From contig CM053143.1 of the NCBI GenBank assembly GCA_028571685.1, positions 158,032,329-158,096,328 of the forward strand: 64,000 nucleotides of DNA, in the 5' to 3' direction. Origin of the DNA: Heterohyrax brucei. Taxonomy: Eukaryota; Chordata; Mammalia; Hyracoidea; Procaviidae. Of this stretch, positions 1 to 10,389 are shown piece after piece. The notes below the pieces were generated by a model, which was not told the origin of the DNA, made no database searches, and worked only from the letters and a program-made list of their open reading frames with translations. Position 1 is the stretch's first letter. Every line of letters starts with the position of its first letter. The position numbers and the translations under genes were made by a program.

Positions 1-137
1 ACCAGCTTCACAGTAAAGGAACCTTGAGTCCTCGCATTGATTGACGCGCTCCTTGAATACTCTGGGGGTCAGTTCTACCCTGGTCCCTAGGGCTGCCATG
101 AGTCGGATCCGACTCGACAGCGCTTGGCTTGGCTGGC
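1..137 (+). mobile_element. AfroSINE-like SINE, 3' part
   Basis: The window opens inside a tRNA-derived SINE of the kind that recurs across the window. The right half carries the diagnostic tail, a 'ccatgagtcgga.ccgactcgac' motif near 95-120, which matches the RTE/BovB 3' end. The variant 'ctctgggggtcagttctac' near 60 is shared with the fragment near 58.1 kb, so both may belong to one subfamily. The left end lies outside the window or is degraded. Confidence 0.75.
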
Positions 138-181
138 ATTGATTTCTCATTGATATGAGGTCCCATGTTTCTCTGCCATCT

Positions 182-641
182 TAGTCATGTGGTACTGCTC
201 CAACAGAAAATTCCATGAGTGAAAGGCTTCTGAAGGACAAAGTTTATCGTCAGAGTCCAGTAAGCTATAAATCCATTCATAAATTACAAGACCATTCAAT
301 ATGACAAATCATTACAGTCTGGTAGGCCAATAGTCTGTGTTCAAAGACAGCATCTCAGCACAGGAACCTCAGGTCTGAAGGACACGCTCTGCTCTCGGAC
401 ACACTTTCTTGGTGGTGTGAGGTCCCCAGCTTCCTCTGTTCCCTCTCTCCCTTATATCCCACAAGCTGCTAGCTTGAGTCCTGTCTCGCTAACACAGTTG
501 CAGCCCATTCTCCATCATCAATATCACAGAACCAGGATTTACAACACATGGGAGGAATGGTACCATATTGGGACTCCTAGCCTAGTCAAAATCCACATAC
601 ACTTTTTTGGGGGGACACAATTCAACCCATGACACCTGCTT
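182..641 (-). mobile_element. MaLR-like LTR, reverse orientation
   Basis: Read on the minus strand it starts 'tgtcatgggttgaattgtgtcc', followed by a C run. It ends near 'ctgactaag', the layout shared with the clean solo LTRs at 41.0 and 61.4 kb. The plus strand shows the reverse: 'cttagtca..tggtactgctccaacagaaa' at the left and 'ggggggacacaattcaaccc' at the right. No coding potential is expected and the short ORFs in it are not real. LTRs of this type usually carry promoter and polyadenylation signals. No convincing target duplication was found. The family name is inferred by resemblance to ERVL-MaLR LTRs. Confidence 0.75.
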
Positions 642-654
642 TTTTCTGTTGTCT

Positions 655-876
655 ATGTCCCTGAGTTGATGTAAGACACAGCACAATCTTGTAGAGTCCT
701 GCCTCACTGACATAACTTCCTTGAGTTTCACCTCATTGACATCATAGAGGTGGGACTTATAAGACAAGGAAAATTCCATCAGATGATAAAATGATCGACA
801 ATTGTGCAACCCTGGGAATCATGGACTAACCAATCTGATGCATAATTTGGGGGAAACACAATGCAGTTCCTAACAT
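655..876 (-). mobile_element. second MaLR-like LTR fragment, reverse
   Basis: This resembles the part of the same LTR family near its 5' end on the minus strand. It has 'cctgcctcactgacataac', 'gggaatcatggactaacca' and 'ttgggggaaacacaatgcag' in order. It lies directly beside the LTR at 182-641 and in the same orientation, so it may be a tandem remnant of one provirus or a second insertion. Confidence 0.55.
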
Positions 877-1465
877 TCATCTCATTATTTTTCTTTGAAA
901 ATGGTAAAGTTTCATTGCTTACTACTTAACCATATAATGAGCACTCCAAAGAGTCATAACATTATATAAAAGAAAGGTAAAATCACAAGTTTCGTTTGTG
1001 TACTTATTTACCTAACTAGCAGTTCCTTCCTTCCCTCAGTTCTTTTTATATCTACATAAATTCCCTTGTTAATGAATTTTTGTTTCTCCCAGCAGTATCT
1101 GAGTTTGTTTGATAATTTCTGCTTCCTTCCTATATACTCCTTAACACAACCACCACCATTTGTAAAATCTTTATGAAGTTCTCTAATTTTGATTTCACTT
1201 TCTTCTTTGAAGCAAGACAAAAGATGAATGAGTACCAACTTAAGACATAATATGTTTATGAATTATAACTTTAGCAAGAACAGAAATATATTGAATAAAA
1301 TTTAAGGAGAATTAAGCAGCTAAGCTTTGTAAGTCCTGGCTGTATAAAAACCTAACATAAACCATAATGAACTCTAGCATTTAAATAGAAATGAAGTCAC
1401 TCATCTAGACAAACCTCCATTCCTCTGCTCCTTCAAGGACTGAAAACGCGCACCTTCTGGTTTGA
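877..1465. other. no recognisable feature
   Basis: AT-rich sequence of about 590 bases with no open frame of note on either strand and no match to the repeat families seen elsewhere in the window. Confidence 0.5.
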
Positions 1466-1660
1466 ACTCCTGCTCAGAATTTTCATTTCTAACAAGTTTC
1501 CAGGCAATAATACTGCTGCTTGCTGGCGACTAGTTTTGAAAACTGCTAGTACAGCAGTGGTTCTCAAAATTTATAACACATAAGAATTACCTGGGAATCT
1601 TATTAAAATGTAGATTCAGACTGAGTATATCTGGGATGGAAATAAAAATTCTTGGTAGGC
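1466..1660 (+). mobile_element. MER5-like hAT (Charlie) DNA transposon pieces
   Basis: Two pieces of a MER5-type non-autonomous hAT element lie in the wrong order. A 3' half (about 1466-1550) has 'catttctaacaagtttccag' and ends in a degraded inverted terminal repeat. A 5' half (about 1551-1660) begins with 'cagtggttctcaaaattt' and continues 'agaattacctgggaatctta'. The terminal motif is typical of ancient placental MER5 copies. The two halves could come from two adjacent insertions or a rearranged one. Confidence 0.6.
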
Positions 1661-1689
1661 GTTTGAACCAGAAGATACTGGCTCCTTCT

Positions 1690-2684
1690 TCTGTTTCCTG
1701 GCTTTAAATTCATAGTGTGGAGCAGATATGAGTGTCAAAACAATTACACCACGGCTTGCCAATCATATTGTTCATGTTTCTCAATGTAAATTTCCTAGTG
1801 TTTTAGTTTTATCTTATGCCCCAAAAGTGACAGACCGTAAATGTCTGCAAAGTCCATTACATCTTTAAATCCTAAAGCTCAAAGTCAACCTAGAACATGC
1901 TAAGAGAGTGACAGGCTGTTCTTCGGTGTCAATGACACTTCAATTTAAAAGCTACATGAGTCAATCAAATAGCAGAGGGCAGGAGAAAGAATTTCTTTCT
2001 GCAGAATTATTGGAAATGAGTGACCACCCCTCCCCCATCTTAATGAGACTCTCACTTTGCAAAGTTGTGCTTTATTTGCTTTTCTACCAACTTCTCTCCT
2101 TAAACTTGGTTTTGATGACAGGCAACATTTTCTACTAACTCTTTCTCCAAACAGCAGGCACATTACATTGAACACATTACTGGCACAATAAAGATATTTC
2201 TTACCAAATGAGAAAATTCAGGACAAACATAATAAAGCAGAAATCTTTCCCTGCGTTTCAAGTTGAACAGAAAACTGGTCCAATAGAATCACGAAATCAG
2301 AATGAGATGGAAATATTGTATTTTTATGCAAAAAACATACATTGCCTAAATTTGTTTGCTAACTACTCCCTCCACACTTGAGGGGTTTCTCTATTTGTTA
2401 CTTTTTTCTACAGCAACATTAAAAAAAAATTGGCAGAGTGGCACTTATAAAAATATCTTACTGGGGAGAAAGCAGTTGGTGGATAAATGTAGAAGGTACA
2501 TATTATTTGTGTAAAAATACAGTGCATATATATATACATACATATGTTTATGTATGTGTATGTATGTATTTCACTGTACTTGCTTTTTACCAATAAGAAT
2601 CTTGACTCCAAAAAAAGAGACTAGAAAAAATTATTCATGCAAATTCAAATGAATTAAAAATGAATAAGCAGTAACTGTTTTTGG
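1690..2684. other. no gene; AT-rich with a short TATG-type microsatellite
   Basis: The short overlapping ORFs on both strands around 1908-2175 have no recognisable protein content. A degenerate TA/CATA/TATG tract spans about 2526-2571. Nothing else could be assigned. Confidence 0.5.
2526..2571. repeat. TA / TATG / TGTA microsatellite
   Basis: Runs of 'tatata', 'cata' and 'tatgtatg' units with interruptions, visible directly. It is a simple-sequence tract with no implied function. Confidence 0.7.
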
Positions 2685-3370
2685 TGTTGATAGGTGCCTT
2701 TGGCCATTGGATCAGTTCTACCCACAGCTCCCGGTAGCATATTGTCATAGACACCATGTTAGTCTATCTTATTGAGGGTCTTTCTCTTTTTTGCTGACCC
2801 TCCACTTTACCAAGCATGATGCCCTTCTTCAGTGACTGATCTCGGATAACATGCCTCCAAAGTATGTGAGACATAATCTCACCATCCTTGCTTCTAAGGA
2901 GCATTTTGGTTGTACTTCTTTCAAGACTGATGTGTTTGCTCTTCTGGTAGTCCATGGTATAGTCTTCACCAACGCCATGATTCAAATATATTAATTCTTC
3001 TTTTATTCATCACTCAGTTTTCAAATGCATAGAAGGTGATTGAAAATACCTTGGTTTGGTCAGGAACAACTTAGTCCTCAAAGTGACATCCTTAGTTTTC
3101 AACACTTTAAAGAGGTCTTTTGTAACAGATATTCCCAATCATCTGATTTCTTGATTGCTTCTTCAATAGATGCTGATTATGAATCATGTAAAATAGAATC
3201 TTTGACAAGTTTTTCCTTTTCTCCAGTTATCATGATGTCAATTACAGGTCCAGATGTGAGGATCTTTTTTCTGTTGAAGTACAATCCATACTGAAGTCTT
3301 TGATGTTTTGCAGTGTGTCAAGTCCTCTTCACTTTCATCAAGCAAGTTTTGTCATCCGCCCATAAGAGAT
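2685..3370 (-). mobile_element. RTE/BovB LINE 3' fragment
   Basis: Read on the minus strand this is the C-terminal part of the RTE open reading frame and its 3' end. Landmarks on the plus strand in reverse order are 'ttgataggtgcc' (element 3' end), 'cttattgagggtctttctct', 'ctccactttaccaagcatga', 'ggagcattttggttgtactt' and 'tcaagtcctcttcactttca'. The same order is found in the copies at 4.2, 16.5 and 19.7 kb. It is truncated at its 5' side near 3370. Stops and frameshifts leave no usable frame. Confidence 0.85.
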
Positions 3371-3847
3371 GATAACTAGAATTATGTAATAGTGAAGGAT
3401 AGCCTAGTCAGTGAATAGTGAAGAATAGGACAGTTACTAGATTATCAGCTGATTAAAAATTAGTGGATAGAAATTAATAGATAACAGCCAGATCCTCCTT
3501 TGAAGCTTATTTTTTATTCTTTTGTCAGTTATGCTACACTATCAATTTTTTGAAGGGTCATTCTTTAAATATCTGTATATTCCTAGCATCAAATATTGTG
3601 TCTGAAATATTAATTATGTATTTCATCCTTTTTTTTTTTTTTTACTGACTATAATGAAAAGAGATTTTATGAAAGGAATCATTACCTGTATTGTGTACCA
3701 GGAATGGAGAGAATATGAAGTGAATTCAAAGATGACTCTAATATCATAAATAATTTTATTTAAGCTTAACATCTGTTCTAGTACCCATATAAGTAGATTC
3801 TGACTGATAGCTATGTTCATTAGTCAGAGTAGAATTGTGCTACACAA
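3371..3847. other. no recognisable feature
   Basis: AT-rich sequence with a T run near 3630-3642. No coding or repeat signal that I can name. Confidence 0.5.
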
Positions 3848-3968
3848 GATCTTAGATAGCTGATTTTCCAGAACCAAATCACCAAATTTCTTCCAAGGCA
3901 TCCCTGGGTAGACTGGAATCTCTAACTTTTCTGTTGATTGCCGAGTTCATCAACCATTTGCACTGTTC
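3848..3968 (-). mobile_element. diverged AfroSINE-like SINE, reverse
   Basis: The plus strand reads as the reverse of a SINE variant with an extra middle block ('tagctgattttccagaa', then 'ccaaggcatccctgggtaga') and ends with a degraded tRNA-like head ('catcaaccatttgcac'). The same variant is seen at 49375-49492. It is strongly diverged, so the call is moderate. Confidence 0.5.
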
Positions 3969-4192
3969 ATGTTATCTAGTAAATGGATTTGGAAAAGAAA
4001 TAGGTACATGTAGGAGATAAAGTCTTGATGATAAAGGAGGAAAAAGGCATACACTTAATTAGACTTTTTACTTTGCTTCCTCCAGATGTCAGTCAGTGAA
4101 AAAGAAATATATAATTCATAACAGAGGAAAGCATAGAGACAAGAAAATTTTATTAAGATTCAACATCTATAACCATAGCAGCTTAAAGATAC

Positions 4193-5152
4193 TGTTTTTG
4201 TTGTTGCTTTAGGTATACTTGAGTTGATTCTAATTCCAAGCAACACTAGGTACAATAGAATGAAACATTCTCCAGTCCTACAATCTTCATAGTCCTCATC
4301 ATTTTTTGCAAACACTGTGTCAATATGTCTTATTGAAAGTCTTCCTCTTTTTCACAGACCATCTACTTTACTAAACACAATGTCTTTCTCCAGGGACTGT
4401 TTCTTCTGATAGCATATCCGAAGTATGTATGATGAAGTCTTTCCATCTTTACTTCTAAGGAGAATTCTGACTGTGCTTCCTCCAAGACAGATATGTTTGC
4501 TCTTTTAACAGTCCACGGCATATTCGGTATTCTTCATCCACACCACAAATAGAACATATCTGTTCTTCAGTCTCGTTTATTGTCCAGCTTTCATGTGCAT
4601 TTGAGGCAACTGAAAACACCATGGCATGAGTCAGGCTAGTCTTCAAGGTGATGACTTGGCACTTCAAACACTCCAGAAATGTCTTTTGCAGCAGATTTAC
4701 TTAGTGCAATGTGTCTCTCGATTTCCTGACTATCGCTTTCATGGGTGTTGAGAGTGAATTCAAGTAAAATCAAATCCTCAACAATTTCAGTCTTTTCTCT
4801 TTATCATAACATTACTTAGTGGGCCATTTATGAGAATTATTGCTTTCTTTAGGTTGAGATATAACCCATACTGAAGACTATGGTCTTTTATCTTCATCAG
4901 TAAGTCTCTAAGTCCTCTTCACTTCAGCAAGCGAGGTTAAGTCCACGTCATAATGCAGATGGTTAAAGAGTCATCTTCTAACCCCAGTGCTACATTCTTC
5001 TTCATATGATTCAACTTCTCAGATTATTCGGTCAGTACACAGACTGAATATGTATGCTGAAGGGTTGTAATCCTGACACACAACTTCCCTGATTTTAAGT
5101 CACTTAAAAAAAAAAAGTATTCCTTTGTTCTATAAAAAAGCTGAAGACAGAT
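4193..5152 (-). mobile_element. RTE/BovB 3' segment of an internally inverted copy
   Basis: On the minus strand this runs from the middle of the reverse-transcriptase region to the element end at about 4193 ('gttgttgctttaggt' on the plus strand, the complement of the usual '..cctaacaacaac' end). Plus-strand landmarks are 'cttattgaaagtcttcctct', 'accatctactttactaaaca', 'aaatgtcttttgcagcagat' and 'cttctcagattattcggtca'. The 5' limit near 5150 corresponds to the stretch just after the DYxKAF region of the RT. The neighbouring block at 5161-5945 is the preceding part of the same element but on the other strand, so both are best read as one twin-primed insertion. Confidence 0.85.
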
Positions 5153-5160
5153 TTCAAGGG

Positions 5161-5945
5161 ATGGCTTGAGAAGCCAAAGCAAGCTTTTATAATGACATGT
5201 ACAGAGAGTTGGTGATAGAAAACCAAAAGGGAAGGAGATGCTTGGCATTTCTCCAGCTGGAAAAGCTGGGGGGAAAAAAAATCAAGTCTACAGCTGTAAT
5301 ACTGCAGGATCCTGTGGGAAAAATCCTAAACAATGCAGGAAGCATCAAAAGAACATGGAAGAAATACACAGAATCATTATACCTAAAATAAATGGTCAGT
5401 GTTCAACCGTTGTCAGGAGGCAGCATATTATCGGGAATGAATGTCACCGAAGGAAGAAATCCAAGCTGCACTGAAAGCATTGGCTGCAAACAACACTCCA
5501 GCAATTGAAGGAATATCTTTTGAGATGTTTCAACAAAATAGAGGCAACTCTGAAAGTGCTCACTTATCTATGCCAAGAAATTTGGAAGATGGACAATAAG
5601 AAATCCATATTTATGCTCATTTCCAGAAATATGAACCAACAGAATGTGGAAATTATCAAATAATATCACTAACATCAAAAGCAAGTAAAGTTTTGTTGAA
5701 CATCACCCAAAAGCAGCTGAAGCAGTGCATGGACAAAGGCTGCTGGAAATTCCAGCAGGATTCAGAAGAGGATGTGGAATGAGTGATATCATTGTTGATA
5801 TCAGATGGATCCTAGATAAAAGCAGAGAATATCAGAAAGATGTTTACCTGTGTCTTACTGACTACTCAAAGGCCTTCTACTATGTTTATCAGTACAAGTT
5901 ATGGACAACATATGAGTAATAGGAATTTCAGAACAACTGAATTAA
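5161..5945 (+). mobile_element. inverted 5' segment of the same RTE/BovB copy
   Basis: The plus strand encodes the RTE stretch before and into the RT core. The translation around 5725-5919 contains 'AGFRRGCGMSDIIVDIRW', 'KDVYLCLTDYSKAFYYV' and 'QYKLW', which match the BovB-type motifs around the first catalytic aspartate (LTDYSKAF here, where most copies have IDYAKAFD). Earlier landmarks are 'aatgacatgtacagagagtt' and 'gaagcatcaaaagaacatgg'. The segment ends near 'ggaatttcagaacaactga', which in intact elements is directly followed by the first part of the minus-strand block at 4193-5152. Many stops and indels make it a pseudogene. Confidence 0.85.
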
Positions 5946-7544
5946 ATATGCAGGGCTCTTCAGTAATTATCTCGCTCTGTCAAACATAGTATTTGATTTA
6001 ATCATATCCAAGGAGAAGGGGAATATTTTCCTCATTATTTTTTATAATAATGAAATCATTTATTTCTGTATGCTTTACTAAGCATAAAAAGCAAGTCCTT
6101 CCATTTTTCTCTTTCTTATCATCTGTTCAAGAATAAACTCAAAAATTATGGCTATGTTATTCTGTATCATTTTACTAACATCTATGTACTATTTTCATTT
6201 AAAAGTAAATAGTAAATAATGTTTATAGCCAATCTAATTATTCAAATTGAATAGCATTGATATATTTCTCCTACTTTTATCACGTGAACACTGCATACCA
6301 ATTCCATGTGGAGTGAAATGTGAACCAGTTCACTTATTTTAAAATGTGACACAGCTTACAATTTCTTTAAAATAGCTATAGAATTACATCAATGTATTTC
6401 CTTTGGAATGTTTTGGTTTTGTTATAGGAAAATTTAGTAAAATTTTTGGTGTAATATGTTTTAAATTGGTGTAACTAAACTACATATCTTTAAAAGTTAC
6501 TGAATAAAGAATTAATATCTGATTTTTATTACTACTTCAATGACATTGCTTTTATATTGTAAACCATTAACAAAAAAACAACACACAAAACATTTTCTTC
6601 TCTATGCCCCAAGTAACACAACCTTGCACTCAAGCTTGCAGTGATGGTGCAGATGAAGCAGTGTGAAAGTGATGCACACTGACCTTTTTGCAGAAAAGTC
6701 AGACATTGAAGTTAATGGGTACTTAATGGAGAAATGACAGAGTTAATTATAATGCAGAGATTAGCAGAGACTTCTATTTGAAATGTATTTATTTACCTGG
6801 GGTGATTTTTTTTTTTTTCTTTTTTTAATACCTGCCTTCACAGGATTTCCTGTTCTTCTCTTGGTTAATTCTTTGAACTTTAAGTAAATAATTCACCTCT
6901 AAATCTTTAATTCCTACTACGTTAATTAACTACAACAATTATATCTATATGCCAGGTTATTATTTATAATGAAGAGACTTATAAAGTAGCTACAGTGACT
7001 GAAATATTGCATTGACAGTGTGATATACAGTTGATTTTGAAACATTTTACAAGTCATATTTAACATTTATTATCTGTATACAGGTACAAAAAAAAGGAGA
7101 TAATTAATTTTAAACTTGTGTAAACTGATCATCAGATTTTTTTTGAAAATTTCAATTATGTTATGTTTGACTCATCCCTTTATTAGAATATATGTTTCAT
7201 GAAAAACCAAACTTATATAGCATCATGGAAATAATCAACTCCATTTGTATTTCTCCAAGTAACTTTTGTAACTCTGTTTAGAACATGTATCTGTCATTGA
7301 GTCCTAAAGAGATTAGAAGGAAGATTTTTCAATTAATCACCCTTTCTTATAACTTCCTAATGCTTATCTGTACCATTTGTATAGGAACTGCTATAAGCAG
7401 AAATGGTGTTGTTGGCTCTTGTTACATTTCAAACTTTGTATGTATTAACATACCAAGAAATATTTGGAGCTTGATTTTACCATATTAAAGTGCTGAGAAA
7501 ACAGTCATTCAATTCAATTGAAATGAATTTCATAAGGATGTTGT
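5946..7544. other. 1.6 kb with no recognisable feature
   Basis: AT-rich DNA with a T-rich tract near 6808-6826. No repeat family, exon-like frame or RNA gene could be assigned. It may be unique sequence or very old repeat. Confidence 0.5.
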
Positions 7545-8115
7545 TGTACAAAGCTATTTCTCAATAATAAGCTTCTCAGAATTGTATCATGTGATTCTTA
7601 GAGTCATTTCTAATATCAGTGGCATATTTTCCAACTACTAATTCTTTTGTGTTTGCAACGTTTTCATTTCAGTCACCAGAAATTATCAGTGTATACTGAT
7701 TTTTATGTTTGATCAATTTCAGAGTGCATGTGCTAGAAATTATCATTTTCTTGATCTTTACCTTTAGTGGTTGGTGCATAAACTTGAATAAGAGTCACAT
7801 TAATTGGTTTCCTTGTAGGCTTTTAGATAGCATCTTATCACTGACAATATTATACTTTACAATAGATCTTGAAATGTTTTCTTTGATGATGAATGTGATG
7901 CCATTCAACATCTATTATTTGTCCCTGTCATGGTAGACCACGAAATTTTCTGATTCACAGTGGCCAATAACAGTACATTTCAAATCACTAATTACTAGAA
8001 TATTGATCTTTAAGTGTCCACTTTATTTTTAACTATTTCCAATTTTCTTTGATTTGTACTTTGAACATTTTGTGTTCCAATTACCAAGGAATGTCTATAG
8101 TTGTTATTTTTCATA
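7545..8115 (-). mobile_element. RTE/BovB endonuclease-region fragment
   Basis: The minus strand corresponds to the N-terminal endonuclease region of the RTE protein. Plus-strand landmarks in reverse order are 'ccagaaattatcagtgtata', 'gtttgatcaatttcagagtg', 'agtggttggtgcataaactt', 'tcttatcactgaca' and 'tgatgatgaatgtgatgcca'. The same region in forward orientation is found in the copy at 37.1-40.6 kb. It lies next to a plus-strand RTE 3' part, but the two segment ends do not adjoin in the intact element, so a simple twin-priming event does not explain the pair. Confidence 0.8.
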
Positions 8116-8280
8116 GGCAAAAGATTGATAATAAAAAAGGAAGACTGAAGATTGACACATGTGAATTATTAGTGAAGAATATTGAATATATCAACATTAT
8201 GATGAATAGAGAGAGGATTGAAGTTTCCAAGAGTTTCATTTTACTTGGTTCTACAGTCAACATCCATGGAAGCCACAGTC

Positions 8281-8293
8281 AAGAAATCAAAGG
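8281..8293 (+). repeat. left target-site duplication of nested L1
   Basis: 'aagaaatcaaagg' here is repeated exactly at 9691-9703. Only one copy is expected in an uninterrupted RTE, so this is the duplicated target of the L1 between them. Confidence 0.9.
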
Positions 8294-9690
8294 GGAGACA
8301 GAGTCAAGATGGCGAACTAAACGCACTTCCCCCTAAATCCTTCTGGACTGAAATGATAATTAAACAGAGCCTTCTGGACACCTAGTGAGCCTTGAGATGT
8401 GGCATAGGGCTGTTAATTTGGACTTCATACCACTGAATGCAAAACCTGTATCTCTTTCACTGACCCCACTCTCAGCAAGCACAGGCTTGCACAGACTGAA
8501 GATAATTCACCATTTCAATTTTTTTTTCCTTTGTCTTGGCCGGCAGGCAGAATTGGGACTTGACTAGTTGCTGGTCTCGGACCCACTGCTGGTAGGACTG
8601 GCAAGCGTAATTGCCAGGTTCTGAGAGCCTGGCTTTGGACTCTATACACCTCAGCTTCTCTGGCCTGTCGAGAAACAGAAAAGCCCAAGCAGAGGACCCA
8701 GCTGGACTTAGTTCTTAGCCTGGGAGGTGGCTCCTGCCAGAGGGAGAGTGTTTTTCTAGCAGAGAGTCGATGTTTTGTACAGTGTTGCCTGGGGCTGGGG
8801 CCCAGTGAGGAAGGCTGTGGACTCTGGGCATTTTGGCACTCTTGGCCTCTCTTTCTGCTGCAAGCCTGGTCCTGGCCAACTGGAGAGCTCGTGTGGGCTG
8901 CCACCTTGTTTTGCTGGGAAGTAGGGTCATCTGTAAGGAAGCCTCAGCTGGACCTAATTCCTGGGCCGGGAGGCAGTGCCTACCCAGAAGAGACTGCTTT
9001 TCCAGCAGAAAAGCAGAATTCTATACAGTATCTATCACCTACAGCTGGGGCCCGACAGCAGAGGCCAGCAGGCCAGAAGCCTTTATGTATTTTGAGCTAG
9101 TTTATAGCATCTGGGGTTCAATATAGAGGGGCTTACTTTGCCAGCTGGGAAGAGGGACATATAATCCTGAAATCCTGACTGACTTTGGAAGTTGTCAAAT
9201 ACTTTACTTCTCATTTTAGGATGGCCTAGAGAAACAACTGTGGTCCATCTTCACAGCACCTCTCCCAGCCTCTATTAACCTATATGAAGCCCAAAAAGCA
9301 ACAGACACTGGAGAAGATGGTAACCTGGAAGTCATTCATGGCATCAGAAGACCCCAAAAGAAACCACCTCAGAACTTCCCAGATGAAGAAGCTTTTCTGA
9401 AACTATCAGAAGGTGAATACAAAGGGATTATATACAGAGCCTTCCTAGACCTTAACAAAATGCAGCAGAGAAAAAATGAAAAGTTAAACAAGCTGTTTGA
9501 TCTGATGGAATATCAGTACTCTGAAATCCAACAGATGAAGAACAAAATCAAAGACATAGAAACTTCGATTCAAAGCCAAGAAAACAGAATGGACCAAATG
9601 GAAAAGAGAATTTCTGATTTGGAAGACAGAGCCACTGACTCTAGCATCTATGAGGAGAAATCGGAAAAAAGAAACAACTGAAAAAGCAGT
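8292..9690 (+). mobile_element. L1 with complete 5' end, 3'-truncated in ORF1, nested in RTE
   Basis: It begins 'gacagagtcaagatggcg', the equivalent of the start of the L1 at 24932, and runs through about 1 kb of 5'UTR into ORF1. It stops at an A-rich stretch within the ORF1 coiled-coil region ('gaaaaaagaaacaactgaaa'). Perfect 13-bp duplications flank it, so the insertion itself ended here; no later deletion is needed. The 5'UTR holds two related blocks, each starting near 'agctggac.taattc..gcc.gggagg' (about 8700 and 8946). The L1 is younger than the RTE it interrupts. Confidence 0.88.
9284..9680 (+). pseudogene. L1 ORF1 5' fragment, frameshifted
   Basis: The start context 'tatatgaagcccaaaaagca' aligns with the ATG of the intact ORF1 at 25936. 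An indel around 9345-9355 breaks the frame. From 9460 the frame reads a coiled-coil segment with 'KLNKLFDLMEYQYSEIQQM', 'DIETSIQSQENRMDQMEKR' and 'ISDLEDRATDSSIYEEK', then stops. The RNA-binding C-terminal domain is missing because the insertion ends before it. ORF1p is an RNA chaperone that coats L1 RNA in the cytoplasm; this fragment cannot supply that function. Confidence 0.85.
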
Positions 9691-9703
9691 AAGAAATCAA
9701 AGG
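9691..9703 (+). repeat. right target-site duplication of nested L1
   Basis: An exact copy of 'aagaaatcaaagg' at 8281-8293. RTE sequence resumes immediately afterwards. Confidence 0.9.
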
Positions 9704-10189
9704 AATCATTGCATTGGGAAAATCTGCTATAGAGGACCTCTTTAAAGTGTTGAAAAGTAAAGATGTCACCTTAAAGACTAAAGTGTGCTTGATCCAAGCC
9801 AATCACATCATGAGTCCTTGAATTGTGGTGTTGGAGAAGAATATTGACTATGTCATGGCCTGCCAAAAGAACAAAAACATCTGTTCTATAAGAACTACAA
9901 TCTGAAAGCTCTTTGGAAGCAAATATGACAGGACTGTGTCTTATATACTTTGGACAAATTTGCATCAGAAGGGATCAGTCCCTGAAGAAGAACATCATGC
10001 TTGGTAAACTAGAGGGTCAGCATAAAGGAATAAGACCCTCAACAAGATGGACTGACACAGTGGCTACAACAATAGGCTTAAGCATAGAAATGACCTTGGG
10101 CATGGCATAGGACCAGCAATGTTTTATTTTGTTGTGCATAAGGTCAGTGTGAGTTGGAGTAGACTCAACAGCACCCAACAACAACAACA

Positions 10190-10375
10190 TAGAACACACC
10201 ATTGACTCCCGGAAGAATGAACTCATCTGTCTTGGAGGATGTACAATCAGAATGATTCTTAGAAGTGAGTATGATGAGATTTGACCTCACTTTGGACTTG
10301 TCTAAGGAGGAAGCAATCGCTGGAGAAGGACATCATGCTTGGTAAAGTAGAAGGTCCATGAAAAAAAGAAAGATA
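10190..10375 (+). mobile_element. second, short RTE/BovB fragment in tandem
   Basis: Directly after the RTE end, part of the element's C-terminal region appears again: 'accattgactcccggaagaa', 'ctgtcttggaggatgtacaa', 'ctggagaaggacatcatgct' and 'ggtaaagtagaaggtc'. It repeats material already present at about 9850-10020. It could be a separate short insertion or a partial tandem duplication. Confidence 0.7.
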
Positions 10376-10389
10376 TTATATTGATTAAA

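Larger units (their letters stand above)
8116..10189 (+). mobile_element. RTE/BovB 3' part, split by an L1 insertion
   Basis: The element's C-terminal region runs 8116-8293 and resumes 9691-10189 after a nested L1. Landmarks are 'ttcattttacttggttctac', 'catggaagccacagtcaaga', then after the L1 'attgcattgggaaaatctgc', 'ttaaagtgttgaaaagtaaa', 'gggatcagtccctgaagaag' and the 3' end 'gtgagttggagtagactcaa' followed by 'caacaacaaca'. At 8128-8190 a later piece of the element ('ggaagactgaagattgacac..gaagaatattgaatat') precedes the earlier piece, so the left end is itself rearranged. No frame is intact. Confidence 0.85.

Noticed and set aside
8515..8930. Overlapping frames on both strands (129, 71 codons and others)
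   Set aside because: All lie in the L1 5'UTR, in frames not conserved in the other L1 copies.
7545..10189. Minus and plus RTE blocks as a third twin-primed RTE
   Set aside because: The endonuclease segment and the 3' segment are not adjacent in the intact element; about 2 kb would be missing, so separate insertions or deletions are more likely.
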